Origin: ELB16-189 sp018266435
GTDB lineage: Bacteria; Bacteroidota; Bacteroidia; Cytophagales; Cyclobacteriaceae
Assembly (NCBI GenBank): GCA_030123525.1
Contig: CP126125.1
Location: 1 to 64,000 of the forward strand
Direction: 5' to 3'
DNA: 64,000 nucleotides
Position 1 is the stretch's first letter; each line of letters opens with the position of its first letter. Made by a program: the position numbers and the translations under genes. A model generated the notes under the pieces. The model was given only the letters and a program-made list of their open reading frames with translations. It was not told where the DNA came from and searched no databases. Below, piece by piece: positions 1 through 8,844 of this stretch.

Positions 1-3000
1 ATCAAAGCATTGGAAGTTGCCGCAATTCCATTCCCGTCCTTTACTGTAATTGTGTAGGTGGTGGTTGTAGCCGGGTTGGCTGTAGGATTTGAAATTGTAG
101 TGGAACTCAATCCTGTCGCTGGTGACCATGAGTACACAAAGGTTGCATCTCCTACCGGATTGGCTGTGATGGTTACGCCCGCGCCTCCACTGCAAATTGG
201 GGCAGCTCCGGATATGGAAACCGTTGGGTCAGCACCTGTTATACCTGTAAAGGCCGACACCTGTCCTGCTGTAATTGTTGCGCCTGAAGTGGTGAATGTA
301 TTCCCTCCGAGCGCAACAAATTTTATCCATGGGTTAGTGTTCTGGTTAAACACACCATTTAGTTGAGCGCTTTTAATACTTGTTTCTGTTCCATTAATGT
401 CGCCCGGCACATAGTTGGCCGAGATGGTTGCCACGCAACCTGTAATTCCGGACTGGTTGATGTTCCAATACCGTTTTAAAAAATTAGTGGTGCTTGAATT
501 ATTAGGATGTTTTGTATTCACCACCGAAGCTCCGACATACGCGGCAGCAAAACCGGATGCTGAAGTAACGTTGACTGTGACCGGAGAATAGTTAGGGGTG
601 GCATCCCCGATAGGGAAAGTAAATGAACCGGTTGATGTATAAGTTTTTCTCACTTCTCCTGTGCCGGATGCTACAATCATTTTGGTAGCCGATGGTGCAG
701 AAATGGAAATGGAAGCAGATGCTCCGAGAATAAGGTTGTTAGCACCGAGCACAAGATTTCCTGTGTTGATGGTCAACGTTCCGTTTATAGTGGTGGCGGC
801 ATTCAATGAGGCATTGCCAGATGATTGAGTGATAGTTAATCCATTGTATGTACCCGATGTGATACTCTGGGAAGATCCATAATACTCTATCGTTCCTGAA
901 GGAATGGCTAGCCCATTGGCAGCACCAGAAAAACGAATCGTTCCTCCTGTATTATTTACCGAACCAAATGACAGGGTATTTCCGGCCATATCCAGTACGG
1001 TAGAGTTGGTCAGGGCATTGCTCACTGTAATATTGCTGCCTGTACCTTTAGAACCTGCTCCTGAACAGGTTAAATTATAGTAGGTAACCGATGCGATGGA
1101 TTGCGGTGAACTTCCATTGTAGTTTACTGTTCCATTGTTGTTATTGAACGTACCCGAATTGCTGAAATTACCCGCGATGTTAAGGTTACCCGTAGGAGCC
1201 GTGAGTGTTCCGGCATTGATGCCTAAATTATTGACTGTCACATCGCCTGCTGCAAATGCCAACGTTCCGGCACCCGACTTAGTCAAGCTATAAGGGGCGG
1301 CAGAAACTACTCCGCCAACCGTTAGCGTGTTGGAATTGACCGATACGACCCGATCTGATCCGAGTGTAACGTTTCCGTTTCCTAAGTTTAAATTCCGTGT
1401 TCCATTGAAAGTAAAATCACCATTCCATTGTTGTGGATAATTCACCAACGTAATTGCTCCACCTGTGGTATTGTCTATGCTTCCACCATTAATAGTGAAT
1501 GTACCTGATGCATTGCCCAATGCATTAGCGTTGTTGATGTTAACAGTACCTGAATTGAGCGTGAGACCACCGGTAAATGTATTGGCCCCTGAAAGTGTCC
1601 ACGCCCCGGTTCCTGATTTTGTAACACTTCCGGCCCCCGTTGCAATGATGCTGGCAATACTACCTCCGCCATTGCCATCCAATGTCAAATTATTACCTGA
1701 GCCGATGATGTTCCCAACATTGGTAATGTTAATAGCTCCTGAGTTGGCTACAATACTGGCATTTCCGGCAAGTGAAAGCAATCCGCTGTACGCAGCCGCT
1801 GCCCCACTGTTTTTTAATGCCCCGCCCGAGGCAACTCCGGTACCGTTGATAGATAAATTATTGCTAAGGTTACGACCATTCAAATCCAATGTAGCCCCAG
1901 AATTTACTGTAACCGAGCCTGAACCTACCGGATTTGCTGCCCCCAACACCAACGTTCCCGCAGAAACCGTGGTGCCTCCGGAATATGTACTTGCGCCTGA
2001 TAAACTCAACACACCGGGCCCGGCCATGTTCATGACATTTGCCCCACTGATCACGCTGGTGATGGACAAATCAGGGTTGAGACCACCGCTACCTACGTTG
2101 AGTGTGCGTGTTGCGCCATTGAGATTAATCGGGGCAGAAATAACTGAAGTAGTTGCGCTGGCATTGGTGGTGATATTCCCATTTAACGAGATAGTGCCTG
2201 AACCGGAAATAGATGTACCGGTCATGTTTATCGACCCTACCGTGTTAACATTATTTGACCCCAAGGCAAAGGCACCGCTGCTTACTGTGAGTGAGTTAGT
2301 AATATTAATACTTGAGGCAAGGGTTACCGTGTTATTCCCCCCTCCACCTGTATTGGCTATGGTCAGGCTCGCTACCGTAGCCGGCAAACCACTACCTACT
2401 GCCTGATTTGCAGCACCGTTGTAAACGTAGTTAGCCCCGGTTGAATACGATCTTGTTCCTAGTACTTGTACACTTCCTATCGCTCCGAAAGATGTTATCC
2501 CTGCATTAGAGCCAATTCTCAGTGTGGCTGAAGAACTTAGTGTAAATGTACTACCTGCTCCTCCAGTCAGTAATCCCCCTGCGGGTATAGATACATCTCC
2601 ATTATTTTGAAACGTACGTGCAAGCCCCCCTGCATCAATTGTAAAAGTTCCGGCAATAGATGCCGTTGCCCCTGAGGCAATAATAAATGTATTAAATCTT
2701 GTTCCCGCTCCATTTCCTAATTGAAATGATATTCCTGATGAAAGAGCAAAAGCACCACTTATGGTTATGACATCGTTTCCATTTAAAGATGAAAAAACAC
2801 AATTAGAGTTAATTGTAAGGCTATTAAGATTTATGGTTGAAACATTGATTAACGGAGAACCTGTATTACCATTAATGATCACTGAGGATCCTGTTCCAGG
2901 AAGCCCATTGGACCAGTTAGCCGCATTCGACCAATCGAAATCTGCATTCCCGTTTGTCCAAGTGGTAGTCTGCCCGTAGCTTGCTGCGCAAAAAACAAAA

Positions 3001-3053
3001 AAAGAAAACAAAAAGAACAACCCCGGTCGAAAAACCTGCCTCACCAAATTCAT
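1..3053 (-). CDS. Secreted adhesin-like beta-repeat protein (3' end outside window)
   Basis: Reading leftward from an ATG at 3053, about 1,017 codons run off the window edge. I translated this frame at several points, including near 1500, 2720 and 1-60, and found no stop. Residues 1-28 form a signal peptide (hydrophobic run ending ...AASYGQ). The mature start (TTTWTNGNADFDWSNAANW) is typical of Bacteroidetes surface proteins. The rest is rich in G, N, T, S and V, with irregular repeats of the type LTINSGTL or GNLTLG, as in autotransporter-associated beta-strand (beta-solenoid) repeats. The last visible stretch (TYTITVKDGNG) resembles PKD/SprB-type immunoglobulin-like repeats. A giant T9SS-exported adhesin is likely, but the C-terminal sorting domain that would prove it lies outside. 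The gene starts 109 bp downstream of the lipoprotein gene on the same strand and may belong to that operon. Confidence 0.8.
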   Translation of the reverse strand, partial: MNLVRQVFRPGLFFLFSFFVFCAASYGQTTTWTNGNADFDWSNAANWSNGLPGTGSSVIINGNTGSPLINVSTINLNSLTINSNCVFSSLNGNDVITISGAFALSSGISFQLGNGAGTRFNTFIIASGATASIAGTFTIDAGGLARTFQNNGDVSIPAGGLLTGGAGSTFTLSSSATLRIGSNAGITSFGAIGSVQVLGTRSYSTGANYVYNGAANQAVGSGLPATVASLTIANTGGGGNNTVTLASSINITNSLTVSSGAFALGSNNVNTVGSINMTGTSISGSGTISLNGNITTNASATTSVISAPINLNGATRTLNVGSGGLNPDLSITSVISGANVMNMAGPGVLSLSGASTYSGGTTVSAGTLVLGAANPVGSGSVTVNSGATLDLNGRNLSNNLSINGTGVASGGALKNSGAAAAYSGLLSLAGNASIVANSGAINITNVGNIIGSGNNLTLDGNGGGSIASIIATGAGSVTKSGTGAWTLSGANTFTGGLTLNSGTVNINNANALGNASGTFTINGGSIDNTTGGAITLVNYPQQWNGDFTFNGTRNLNLGNGNVTLGSDRVVSVNSNTLTVGGVVSAAPYSLTKSGAGTLAFAAGDVTVNNLGINAGTLTAPTGNLNIAGNFSNSGTFNNNNGTVNYNGSSPQSIASVTYYNLTCSGAGSKGTGSNITVSNALTNSTVLDMAGNTLSFGSVNNTGGTIRFSGAANGLAIPSGTIEYYGSSQSITSGTYNGLTITQSSGNASLNAATTINGTLTINTGNLVLGANNLILGASASISISAPSATKMIVASGTGEVRKTYTSTGSFTFPIGDATPNYSPVTVNVTSASGFAAAYVGASVVNTKHPNNSSTTNFLKRYWNINQSGITGCVATISANYVPGDINGTETSIKSAQLNGVFNQNTNPWIKFVALGGNTFTTSGATITAGQVSAFTGITGADPTVSISGAAPICSGGAGVTITANPVGDATFVYSWSPATGLSSTTISNPTANPATTTTYTITVKDGNGIAATSNAL

Positions 3054-3162
3054 GGGTTTTTGGGGTAGAGATAACTGCATAGGCTCAGTAAAAACTTCGG
3101 GTTATTTAAATTATCCTTAACTTTCAAAAGTAACCAATTCGACTAATTTTTTAATGCTTTCT

Positions 3163-4470
3163 TTATTCTTGCAACTGCCCTTTTGAATTCAGTTTCATCA
3201 GCACAATCTTGTATTGATTCACCGGGTTGCCTAATTGAAAAGTACCCAAAACGATGATATGTCCATCGGGCAGTTCGGCTACCGCGGCTGCGGTATCATC
3301 GCCCACGCCACCAAACGTAACCGGAAAGCCAGGTTGAGGAGTTAGTGTTAAATTAGTTTTGAGCAGCATAATGTCGCTATTATTGGAAACCGAAAAACTA
3401 TTAGCTACAAAATGGTAGCCTGTAGAAGAGGTAGCACCTGTAACAAATGGATTAGCCGAACTGGTACCGGGTATTTTACCGAGAGGTAGCGAGTAAGAAT
3501 TGTTTGCTCCGCTGCCACCCAATGAAAATTCAGAGCCCAAATCAGATCCTGAAAGATCATACGTCAGGGCAATAGTTCTCATTTTAAGTAATTTAAAATA
3601 CAACGTTCCCAGTGAGTCTGTCACACCAGTAATGACTGCGCCCGGGTTTGCGAGAAAAACGTCTGTCAGTAAATTATAATATCCTTTTAAATAAAACGGG
3701 GGATAATTATCTGATGCATTGTTGGGCACCCCATTCGTACCCACCTGGTAGGAGTAGTACTTTATTCCAGCCTTACCCTGAAAAGCTGCTCGGCTGCTGC
3801 CGTACATATAAAAAAAGCCATCACCACCGTCAAATGTTTTAACTCCACTGCCAAAGTGTATCCCTGATGTATTATAGACTGATCCGCTGGTCCACCGGCT
3901 GTCCAGGGCAAGGGTGCTTGGATCAACCAGATACACCCACACTGATGTATCATTTCCCGCAGAAGGCTTAGGCGTATTACCTGACAGTAAATATTCATTA
4001 CTATTTGTAAGGGTTATAGAATTTGAATATGTGTACGATGAAGAAGGGATGGAAACAACATTGGTCTTTGCTCCTGAGTTTACATCAAAAAAGTACAGGG
4101 AAACATACGAAGTAGAGGTGCTGGGGTAGCGGTTGGCCACCACGGCCAGGTTACTTTGGTCACCTGTAAGTACAAAGCCCCTAGCTTCGGTCTCCACATT
4201 TTCATTGAAAGTCTTTTGCCAGATTACCTCACCGGTAGCTTTTGCTTTAGCTAAATATATTTTTTGCAGTGAATCATCGGCTGCGCGCGAGTTGCCCAAA
4301 ATAAAAAAAGTACCGTCTGTGTTTACAATCAAACCTACCGCACGCTGGCTACCGTTTCCTCCAAAGTATTTTACAAAATAGTTTTTACTGGGGTCTTTAA
4401 TATTGGAAGTTGTATCGCAGGCCCAAAGTGTAACCAAAAACACAATGACCAAAAATATGCTGCTTCTCAT
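3163..4470 (-). CDS. Propeller-like lipoprotein of unknown function
   Basis: A 435-residue protein with a lipoprotein signal: hydrophobic residues 4-16, then LWAC with the lipidated Cys at position 18. The mature part contains repeated motifs of the form YFGGNGSQRA, FSLGGSGAN and TFGGVGDDTAAA, each followed by a strand such as GTFFILGNS or GHIIVLGTF. This pattern is usual in beta-propeller proteins of the SBBP/YncE kind, which often sit on the Bacteroidetes cell surface or in the periplasm. Its start overlaps the stop of the upstream TPR/barrel gene by four bases (ATGA), so the two are probably translationally coupled. No catalytic residues are recognisable. A structural or ligand-sensing role is inference only. 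Confidence 0.8.
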   Translation of the reverse strand: MRSSIFLVIVFLVTLWACDTTSNIKDPSKNYFVKYFGGNGSQRAVGLIVNTDGTFFILGNSRAADDSLQKIYLAKAKATGEVIWQKTFNENVETEARGFVLTGDQSNLAVVANRYPSTSTSYVSLYFFDVNSGAKTNVVSIPSSSYTYSNSITLTNSNEYLLSGNTPKPSAGNDTSVWVYLVDPSTLALDSRWTSGSVYNTSGIHFGSGVKTFDGGDGFFYMYGSSRAAFQGKAGIKYYSYQVGTNGVPNNASDNYPPFYLKGYYNLLTDVFLANPGAVITGVTDSLGTLYFKLLKMRTIALTYDLSGSDLGSEFSLGGSGANNSYSLPLGKIPGTSSANPFVTGATSSTGYHFVANSFSVSNNSDIMLLKTNLTLTPQPGFPVTFGGVGDDTAAAVAELPDGHIIVLGTFQLGNPVNQYKIVLMKLNSKGQLQE

Positions 4471-5579
4471 TTCGAAGTCTTTTTAATTTTGATATTGAGT
4501 TTATCGAGCAATCCGGCAACGGCCTTTTTCCTTTTTCGTGGGTCGTACAGCGGGCTTACAAAGCCAATTGAAATAGCCAGGTTATCCAATCGATAAAAAG
4601 GCGAAGCATATCCATACTGCACAACAGCCGGGGCCATTTGTCCATTTACCGCATATACGCTTTTGGTTACGTTAGAAAGTCCCGCCATATAACGAACTTC
4701 GCCAATGATAAAATACTTACCTACTTTATATTTTACACCCCCCCCTAAAACCAGTGATCGGTTGAAGCGGTTGCGCATGGAAGTGATTACTATATCGGGG
4801 CCTTGAGATGTTTTCTGGCTACCAAACAAGGGCGAGTTAAAATCAATTTGATCAGGGCCGAAGCGGGCACCTACCAAATAATTAACTGCAAAACCAGCAA
4901 AGAAAAATGGTCTGATTTTTCCACTGTCGTACGAATACTTCAGGTAAATGGGCACATCCAACCAATCTTGTTTTTCTAAGCCTGTCAACTGTAGTTGGGC
5001 ATAATTATCGTGATTGATTGTTTTAAAATTTTTTCTGGAATACGTCAGCCCAACACCCAGACTCCATCGCTCATTGATGTTCCAATCTACCCCCCCACCA
5101 AATGAGAATCCTACCTTTAATATTTTATTAGTGGAGAGGTAGGATGAGTTGCTTGATGTAGAAACCTCATGAATATAGCGCGGAAGTGAGGTATTCAGGC
5201 CTATGTTTGCATAGGGTGTAAAGACTGGTGTAGACGTAAATTTTTTACTTAAGTAGTACACATCAATCGGATCACGATAGGGATTGGCTACATACTCAGG
5301 GTCTGCTTTGAGCAATTCTAAGTAACTTTTTTCAGCCGAAGCGTGATCATCCAATACCAAATAGGCTTGTGTCAGCAACAAATAAGCGCGCACTTTCTGC
5401 TCTTGTGAAAACCCATTGTCCAAACATGATTTGAGAAGGGCGGGAAGTCCATAAAACCGACCTGCGTCAAACTCGGCTGTGGCTTGGGTTAATGTTTGCT
5501 CACAGTCTTTTTCCTGTGCCTCCAGACGTTGGCAATAAAAAATCGATGATAGAAAAAGAAGGCATACAATACTCCTCAT
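4467..5579 (-). CDS. TPR plus outer-membrane beta-barrel protein
   Basis: I place the start at the ATG at 5579, which shares its first base with the TGA stop of the upstream gene (TGATG), because a clean signal peptide follows immediately (MRSIVCLLFLSS... to LEAQ). An upstream ATG at 5609 would bury that signal. After the signal, residues of about 25-105 form TPR-like helices (FDAGRFYGLPALLKSCL; AYLLLTQAYLVLDDHASAEK). A short NPYRDPIDVYYLSKKF linker leads into about 250 residues of alternating aromatic/polar strands ending in a barrel typical of PorT-like outer-membrane proteins (YSRKNFKT, PIYLKYSYDSG, FIIGEVRYMAGLS). The gene lies in a three-gene overlapping operon with the STAND NTPase and the propeller lipoprotein. 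The product probably spans the outer membrane with periplasmic TPRs. Its function is unknown. Confidence 0.8.
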   Translation of the reverse strand: MRSIVCLLFLSSIFYCQRLEAQEKDCEQTLTQATAEFDAGRFYGLPALLKSCLDNGFSQEQKVRAYLLLTQAYLVLDDHASAEKSYLELLKADPEYVANPYRDPIDVYYLSKKFTSTPVFTPYANIGLNTSLPRYIHEVSTSSNSSYLSTNKILKVGFSFGGGVDWNINERWSLGVGLTYSRKNFKTINHDNYAQLQLTGLEKQDWLDVPIYLKYSYDSGKIRPFFFAGFAVNYLVGARFGPDQIDFNSPLFGSQKTSQGPDIVITSMRNRFNRSLVLGGGVKYKVGKYFIIGEVRYMAGLSNVTKSVYAVNGQMAPAVVQYGYASPFYRLDNLAISIGFVSPLYDPRKRKKAVAGLLDKLNIKIKKTSK

Positions 5580-8500
5580 CAGAAACTTTTTATCAGCAAA
5601 CTTTTGCACGTGGGTTCATAGAGTACTCCGTTACCCACATAAATATTCCACTCTTCGGGTGTCATATTACGTGAGAGTTTGGGGCAAACTTTTTCGGCCA
5701 GCATTTTCGGATCAGTAGGCCAGATACGAACTTCTCCATCATTACATGACGCTACCAAATATTCTGATCCTTTAGTAAAGGCAAGATTCCAAACATAGCC
5801 GTTGTTGTTATCCATCACAATGGGCAGGTCTTCTACGTGATCAACTACCCACATCTGCAACTTGCGATCGAGTCCGGCACTGGCCAACAGCAATCCATCG
5901 GGGCTGAATTCCAGATCAGAAATGCCGGCTTTGTGCCCCGTGAGTTCTTTTTCAATTTTTTGAGAATTAATGTTAATCAATTTTACAGTTCCTTTCTTGG
6001 CTTCCAGGTTCTCTACTCCATAAGCCACTATCGGCCGGGTGGGGTGAAATGCCACCGACAGAATACGATTGGGCGATTCATCTTTCAGTTCTTTAATTGA
6101 GTAGTCTCTCAAATCAACCAGTACCAGTTTCCCTGCAGGCGAGGCGGCCACCAAAGTCTTTCCATCGCGGCTTATATCAATGGATTTTATTTCATACGAA
6201 AATGAAACAATTTTTTTTGAATCACCCGTAGCGGCATTGGTCAGACGCAAAGTTCCATCAACCGATGAGGAAATGAAGCGTGAAGAATTGTCGGGCAAAA
6301 ATTTCAGGGCGGTAATTAATCCGTTGTGACCGGCAATCGTTCTCTTTTTTAACGAGACGAGGTTGAACACTTCCAAATAGCTGGAGTCGCTGCCGTTAAC
6401 CAAAAACTGTTCATCATTGCTCAGCGCCAGTACTTTGTTTGGGTGTTGTTTTTTGTCTATCTGCTTAATAATTTTTTGTTCTTGAAAATCTCCCTGAAAG
6501 ATGCGGCCATCATTGCCGGTAACAAAAAAATTAGCCGATGATTGTGAAACCGCCAGAGCAAACATTTTGCTTTTGAATGTGCCCGGCATTTTTACAGCAT
6601 TGTAGTTGGATGTGTATAATTTTGTGAGTGCATAATACAAGCCGCGAAAAACATAGGGGTCATATTTTTTTCCGCCAAACTGGGTATTGTACAAATATCC
6701 CTGCATGGCCATGGCTCCGGCCAAGTCTTTGTCATCAATACCCTCTGATTTTGCTTCGAGTGACTGCGCAATGGAGAGCATTAACCTTGCATTATTTTCT
6801 TTGTAATTGGCTTCAGCTCGTATGTACTCACGTTTAGCAATATCGCGTGCATCGCGTGCGCTATCTCGCTGCACCTTAGCTAATTTAAAATTTGTTTCTG
6901 CTTCTTTTTGCAATACATCTTTTTCGTACAAGAGTTGGCGCAATTGTTCATTGCGTTTAGCTAACTCATTATTCTTTGCTTCAATTTCGTTATTCTTTGC
7001 TTTTATTTCGCTGGTTTGCCGTTGGGCAATGTCTCTTTGCTTTTGAGCTTCTTTCGTGGCCTGCTCAGCCAGTTTTTGTTGTGCCTGTGCTTTGGTCAAG
7101 TTTTTCTCGGCTTCAATGCTGTTGATCAACCCGTAAAAGAAAAATAAGATAGCCACAATCAAGAGAATGCCTAACACAATATTTGTGACGCGCGCTCTGC
7201 GCAGCATCCTGTGCTGCAACATTTCCTGACTTTTTAAATCAGCTTCATAGCTGATGCGGCTGTTATCAAGAAATACAATAGCCCTTTCAAACCTGTCATT
7301 ATAGCGCATCGCCCAACTTTGTGTAGGGCGGTTTTTTTTCTGCCAACTCAACGCCAAGTGTAAATCAGGTGGGCGCCACAAACTGGTTTTTCCTTCTTGA
7401 TATATTTCAGCTGAATTGGACAGACGCTTATACATCTTGGCCGATTCAAACTCCTCATCTACCCACGTAGAGAGTCTTGTCCAAATGCGCATCAAACTCT
7501 CATGTGAAAGTTCGATAACCGAATCCGAATGAAGTACTACGTTTACACCGGGCACAATAAACGAACGGCCCGGCTTTCGAAAATTATTAATAACATCAAT
7601 TACTTCTTTCTCTTGTGCATTGGCCAGTTCAACAATCAACCCTACTTTGGCGGGTCTGCGCATGCTTTGGTTTTCCTGGTTTTTTTCAGTGATTGCTTTG
7701 AAAAGTATGGATGCTATTTCTTTTTGGCGTGTATTCAATTCATCATAAGCTTCGTTGGCATGAAGTGATAATGCCTGGCTTATTTTACCAATGGCGTTAT
7801 AATGCCTGATATCAATGGGTTCTCCGGGCTCATGATTGTCCACCCAATAATCCCATGTGCGCATCATGGCATGTTGCAAAATGGGCAGTTGGTCTTGATT
7901 GTCACCGAGTTCATTTAACAAACGCTTGAGCAAACGTGGGGTAATTTTACCACCACTTACAGAAACCGGTCCCTCGATGGCTATGCGCTTCTGCTCCCTC
8001 GTCATTTGAGGAATCAGGTAATTGCTTGTGTTGATCATCTCGCTCAGGCCATGAAATGCAGCGCTGTGGCCGATAAAATCAGACCGCATGGTCATGGCCA
8101 CATAAACCGGAACTTGTTTTTGTTGAACAGCCGTTGTGACCAGGTTTATGTATGCGGTTGCCTCATTTCGCGCTTCGTTGCTTCTATCAGAATGCCTGAA
8201 AACCTCCTCGAACTGATCCACTAAAAAAAGTACATTCTCGCGTTCGTCTTTCTGAATGTACTTAGCAATTTCTACCAAGCCATTGGGGCCACTGCGTAAA
8301 ACGGAACTGATAATTGCTTTATGAATAGGTATGTCCTCTTCTTCAATTCTCTTTGATTCCAGTAAAGTATCAACGATTGACTGAGTTAGGTTGGCAATGG
8401 GTGAACTACCCGGGCGCGACCTACTAACACTCCAAAATGGCCCTGACCGGGTCATAAACCCTCCATAAAGCACGGGTAGAAGGCCGCAGTACATCAAACT

Positions 8501-8725
8501 TGATTTACCACTGCCTGAGTAGCCCATCACCGTTACCGAGCGGTGTTCGGTTAATTTGAGAAGGATTTCATCCACCTGGGTTTCCCGGCCAAAAAAGAGG
8601 TAGCACTCTTCCATCGTAAATGGACGGAGACCTGGAAATGGATTTACCCCGATCTTTTTAAAGGAGTATTCTTCCTCCTGATCGGATTCATCCATCACGC
8701 CAACCCTGATAGGTGAATTGAGCAT
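5579..8725 (-). CDS. Membrane STAND-family NTPase with coiled coil and WD40 repeats
   Basis: A 1,048-residue protein. Residues 28-36 are NPFPGLRPF, followed by FFGRE at 44-48, the hallmark start of the nSTAND1 NTPase domain. Walker A is GYSGSGKSS (68-76) and Walker B is VLFLVDQFEE (165-174). A winged-helix/sensor region runs to about 480. One transmembrane helix lies near 513-535. It is followed by a strongly charged coiled coil (about 536-640, repeats of EIEAKNNELAKRNEQ) and WD40-type repeats from about 720 to 1,020 (GHNGLITALKFLPD; GHKAGISDLEFSPDG). STAND proteins act as ligand-triggered switches. The NTPase should be cytoplasmic. A single membrane pass would put the coiled coil and propeller on the periplasmic side, which is a topology inference. 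The start at 8725 is the first ATG; Met11 (8695) is an alternative. The gene is first in an overlapping operon with the barrel and lipoprotein genes. Confidence 0.88.
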   Translation of the reverse strand: MLNSPIRVGVMDESDQEEEYSFKKIGVNPFPGLRPFTMEECYLFFGRETQVDEILLKLTEHRSVTVMGYSGSGKSSLMYCGLLPVLYGGFMTRSGPFWSVSRSRPGSSPIANLTQSIVDTLLESKRIEEEDIPIHKAIISSVLRSGPNGLVEIAKYIQKDERENVLFLVDQFEEVFRHSDRSNEARNEATAYINLVTTAVQQKQVPVYVAMTMRSDFIGHSAAFHGLSEMINTSNYLIPQMTREQKRIAIEGPVSVSGGKITPRLLKRLLNELGDNQDQLPILQHAMMRTWDYWVDNHEPGEPIDIRHYNAIGKISQALSLHANEAYDELNTRQKEIASILFKAITEKNQENQSMRRPAKVGLIVELANAQEKEVIDVINNFRKPGRSFIVPGVNVVLHSDSVIELSHESLMRIWTRLSTWVDEEFESAKMYKRLSNSAEIYQEGKTSLWRPPDLHLALSWQKKNRPTQSWAMRYNDRFERAIVFLDNSRISYEADLKSQEMLQHRMLRRARVTNIVLGILLIVAILFFFYGLINSIEAEKNLTKAQAQQKLAEQATKEAQKQRDIAQRQTSEIKAKNNEIEAKNNELAKRNEQLRQLLYEKDVLQKEAETNFKLAKVQRDSARDARDIAKREYIRAEANYKENNARLMLSIAQSLEAKSEGIDDKDLAGAMAMQGYLYNTQFGGKKYDPYVFRGLYYALTKLYTSNYNAVKMPGTFKSKMFALAVSQSSANFFVTGNDGRIFQGDFQEQKIIKQIDKKQHPNKVLALSNDEQFLVNGSDSSYLEVFNLVSLKKRTIAGHNGLITALKFLPDNSSRFISSSVDGTLRLTNAATGDSKKIVSFSYEIKSIDISRDGKTLVAASPAGKLVLVDLRDYSIKELKDESPNRILSVAFHPTRPIVAYGVENLEAKKGTVKLININSQKIEKELTGHKAGISDLEFSPDGLLLASAGLDRKLQMWVVDHVEDLPIVMDNNNGYVWNLAFTKGSEYLVASCNDGEVRIWPTDPKMLAEKVCPKLSRNMTPEEWNIYVGNGVLYEPTCKSLLIKSF

Positions 8726-8844
8726 TTCTCTATAATTCCTAATCTAAATGTAGTACTAATTTTATGAAGACTGACAAATCTTCCTATATCTTAAAAAATA
8801 CGAAACCAAATAATTAGTCAAAAAACCGTGAAAATTAGACAAAT

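Noticed and set aside
58..366. Plus-strand open frame of 102 codons at the left edge
   Set aside because: Antisense to the continuing adhesin frame, which reads as sensible repeats here.
1465..2406. A 313-codon plus-strand open frame rich in Pro, Leu and Val
   Set aside because: It is antisense to the adhesin frame, has no signal or fold, and its composition is what low-complexity Gly/Asn/Thr repeats give on the reverse strand.
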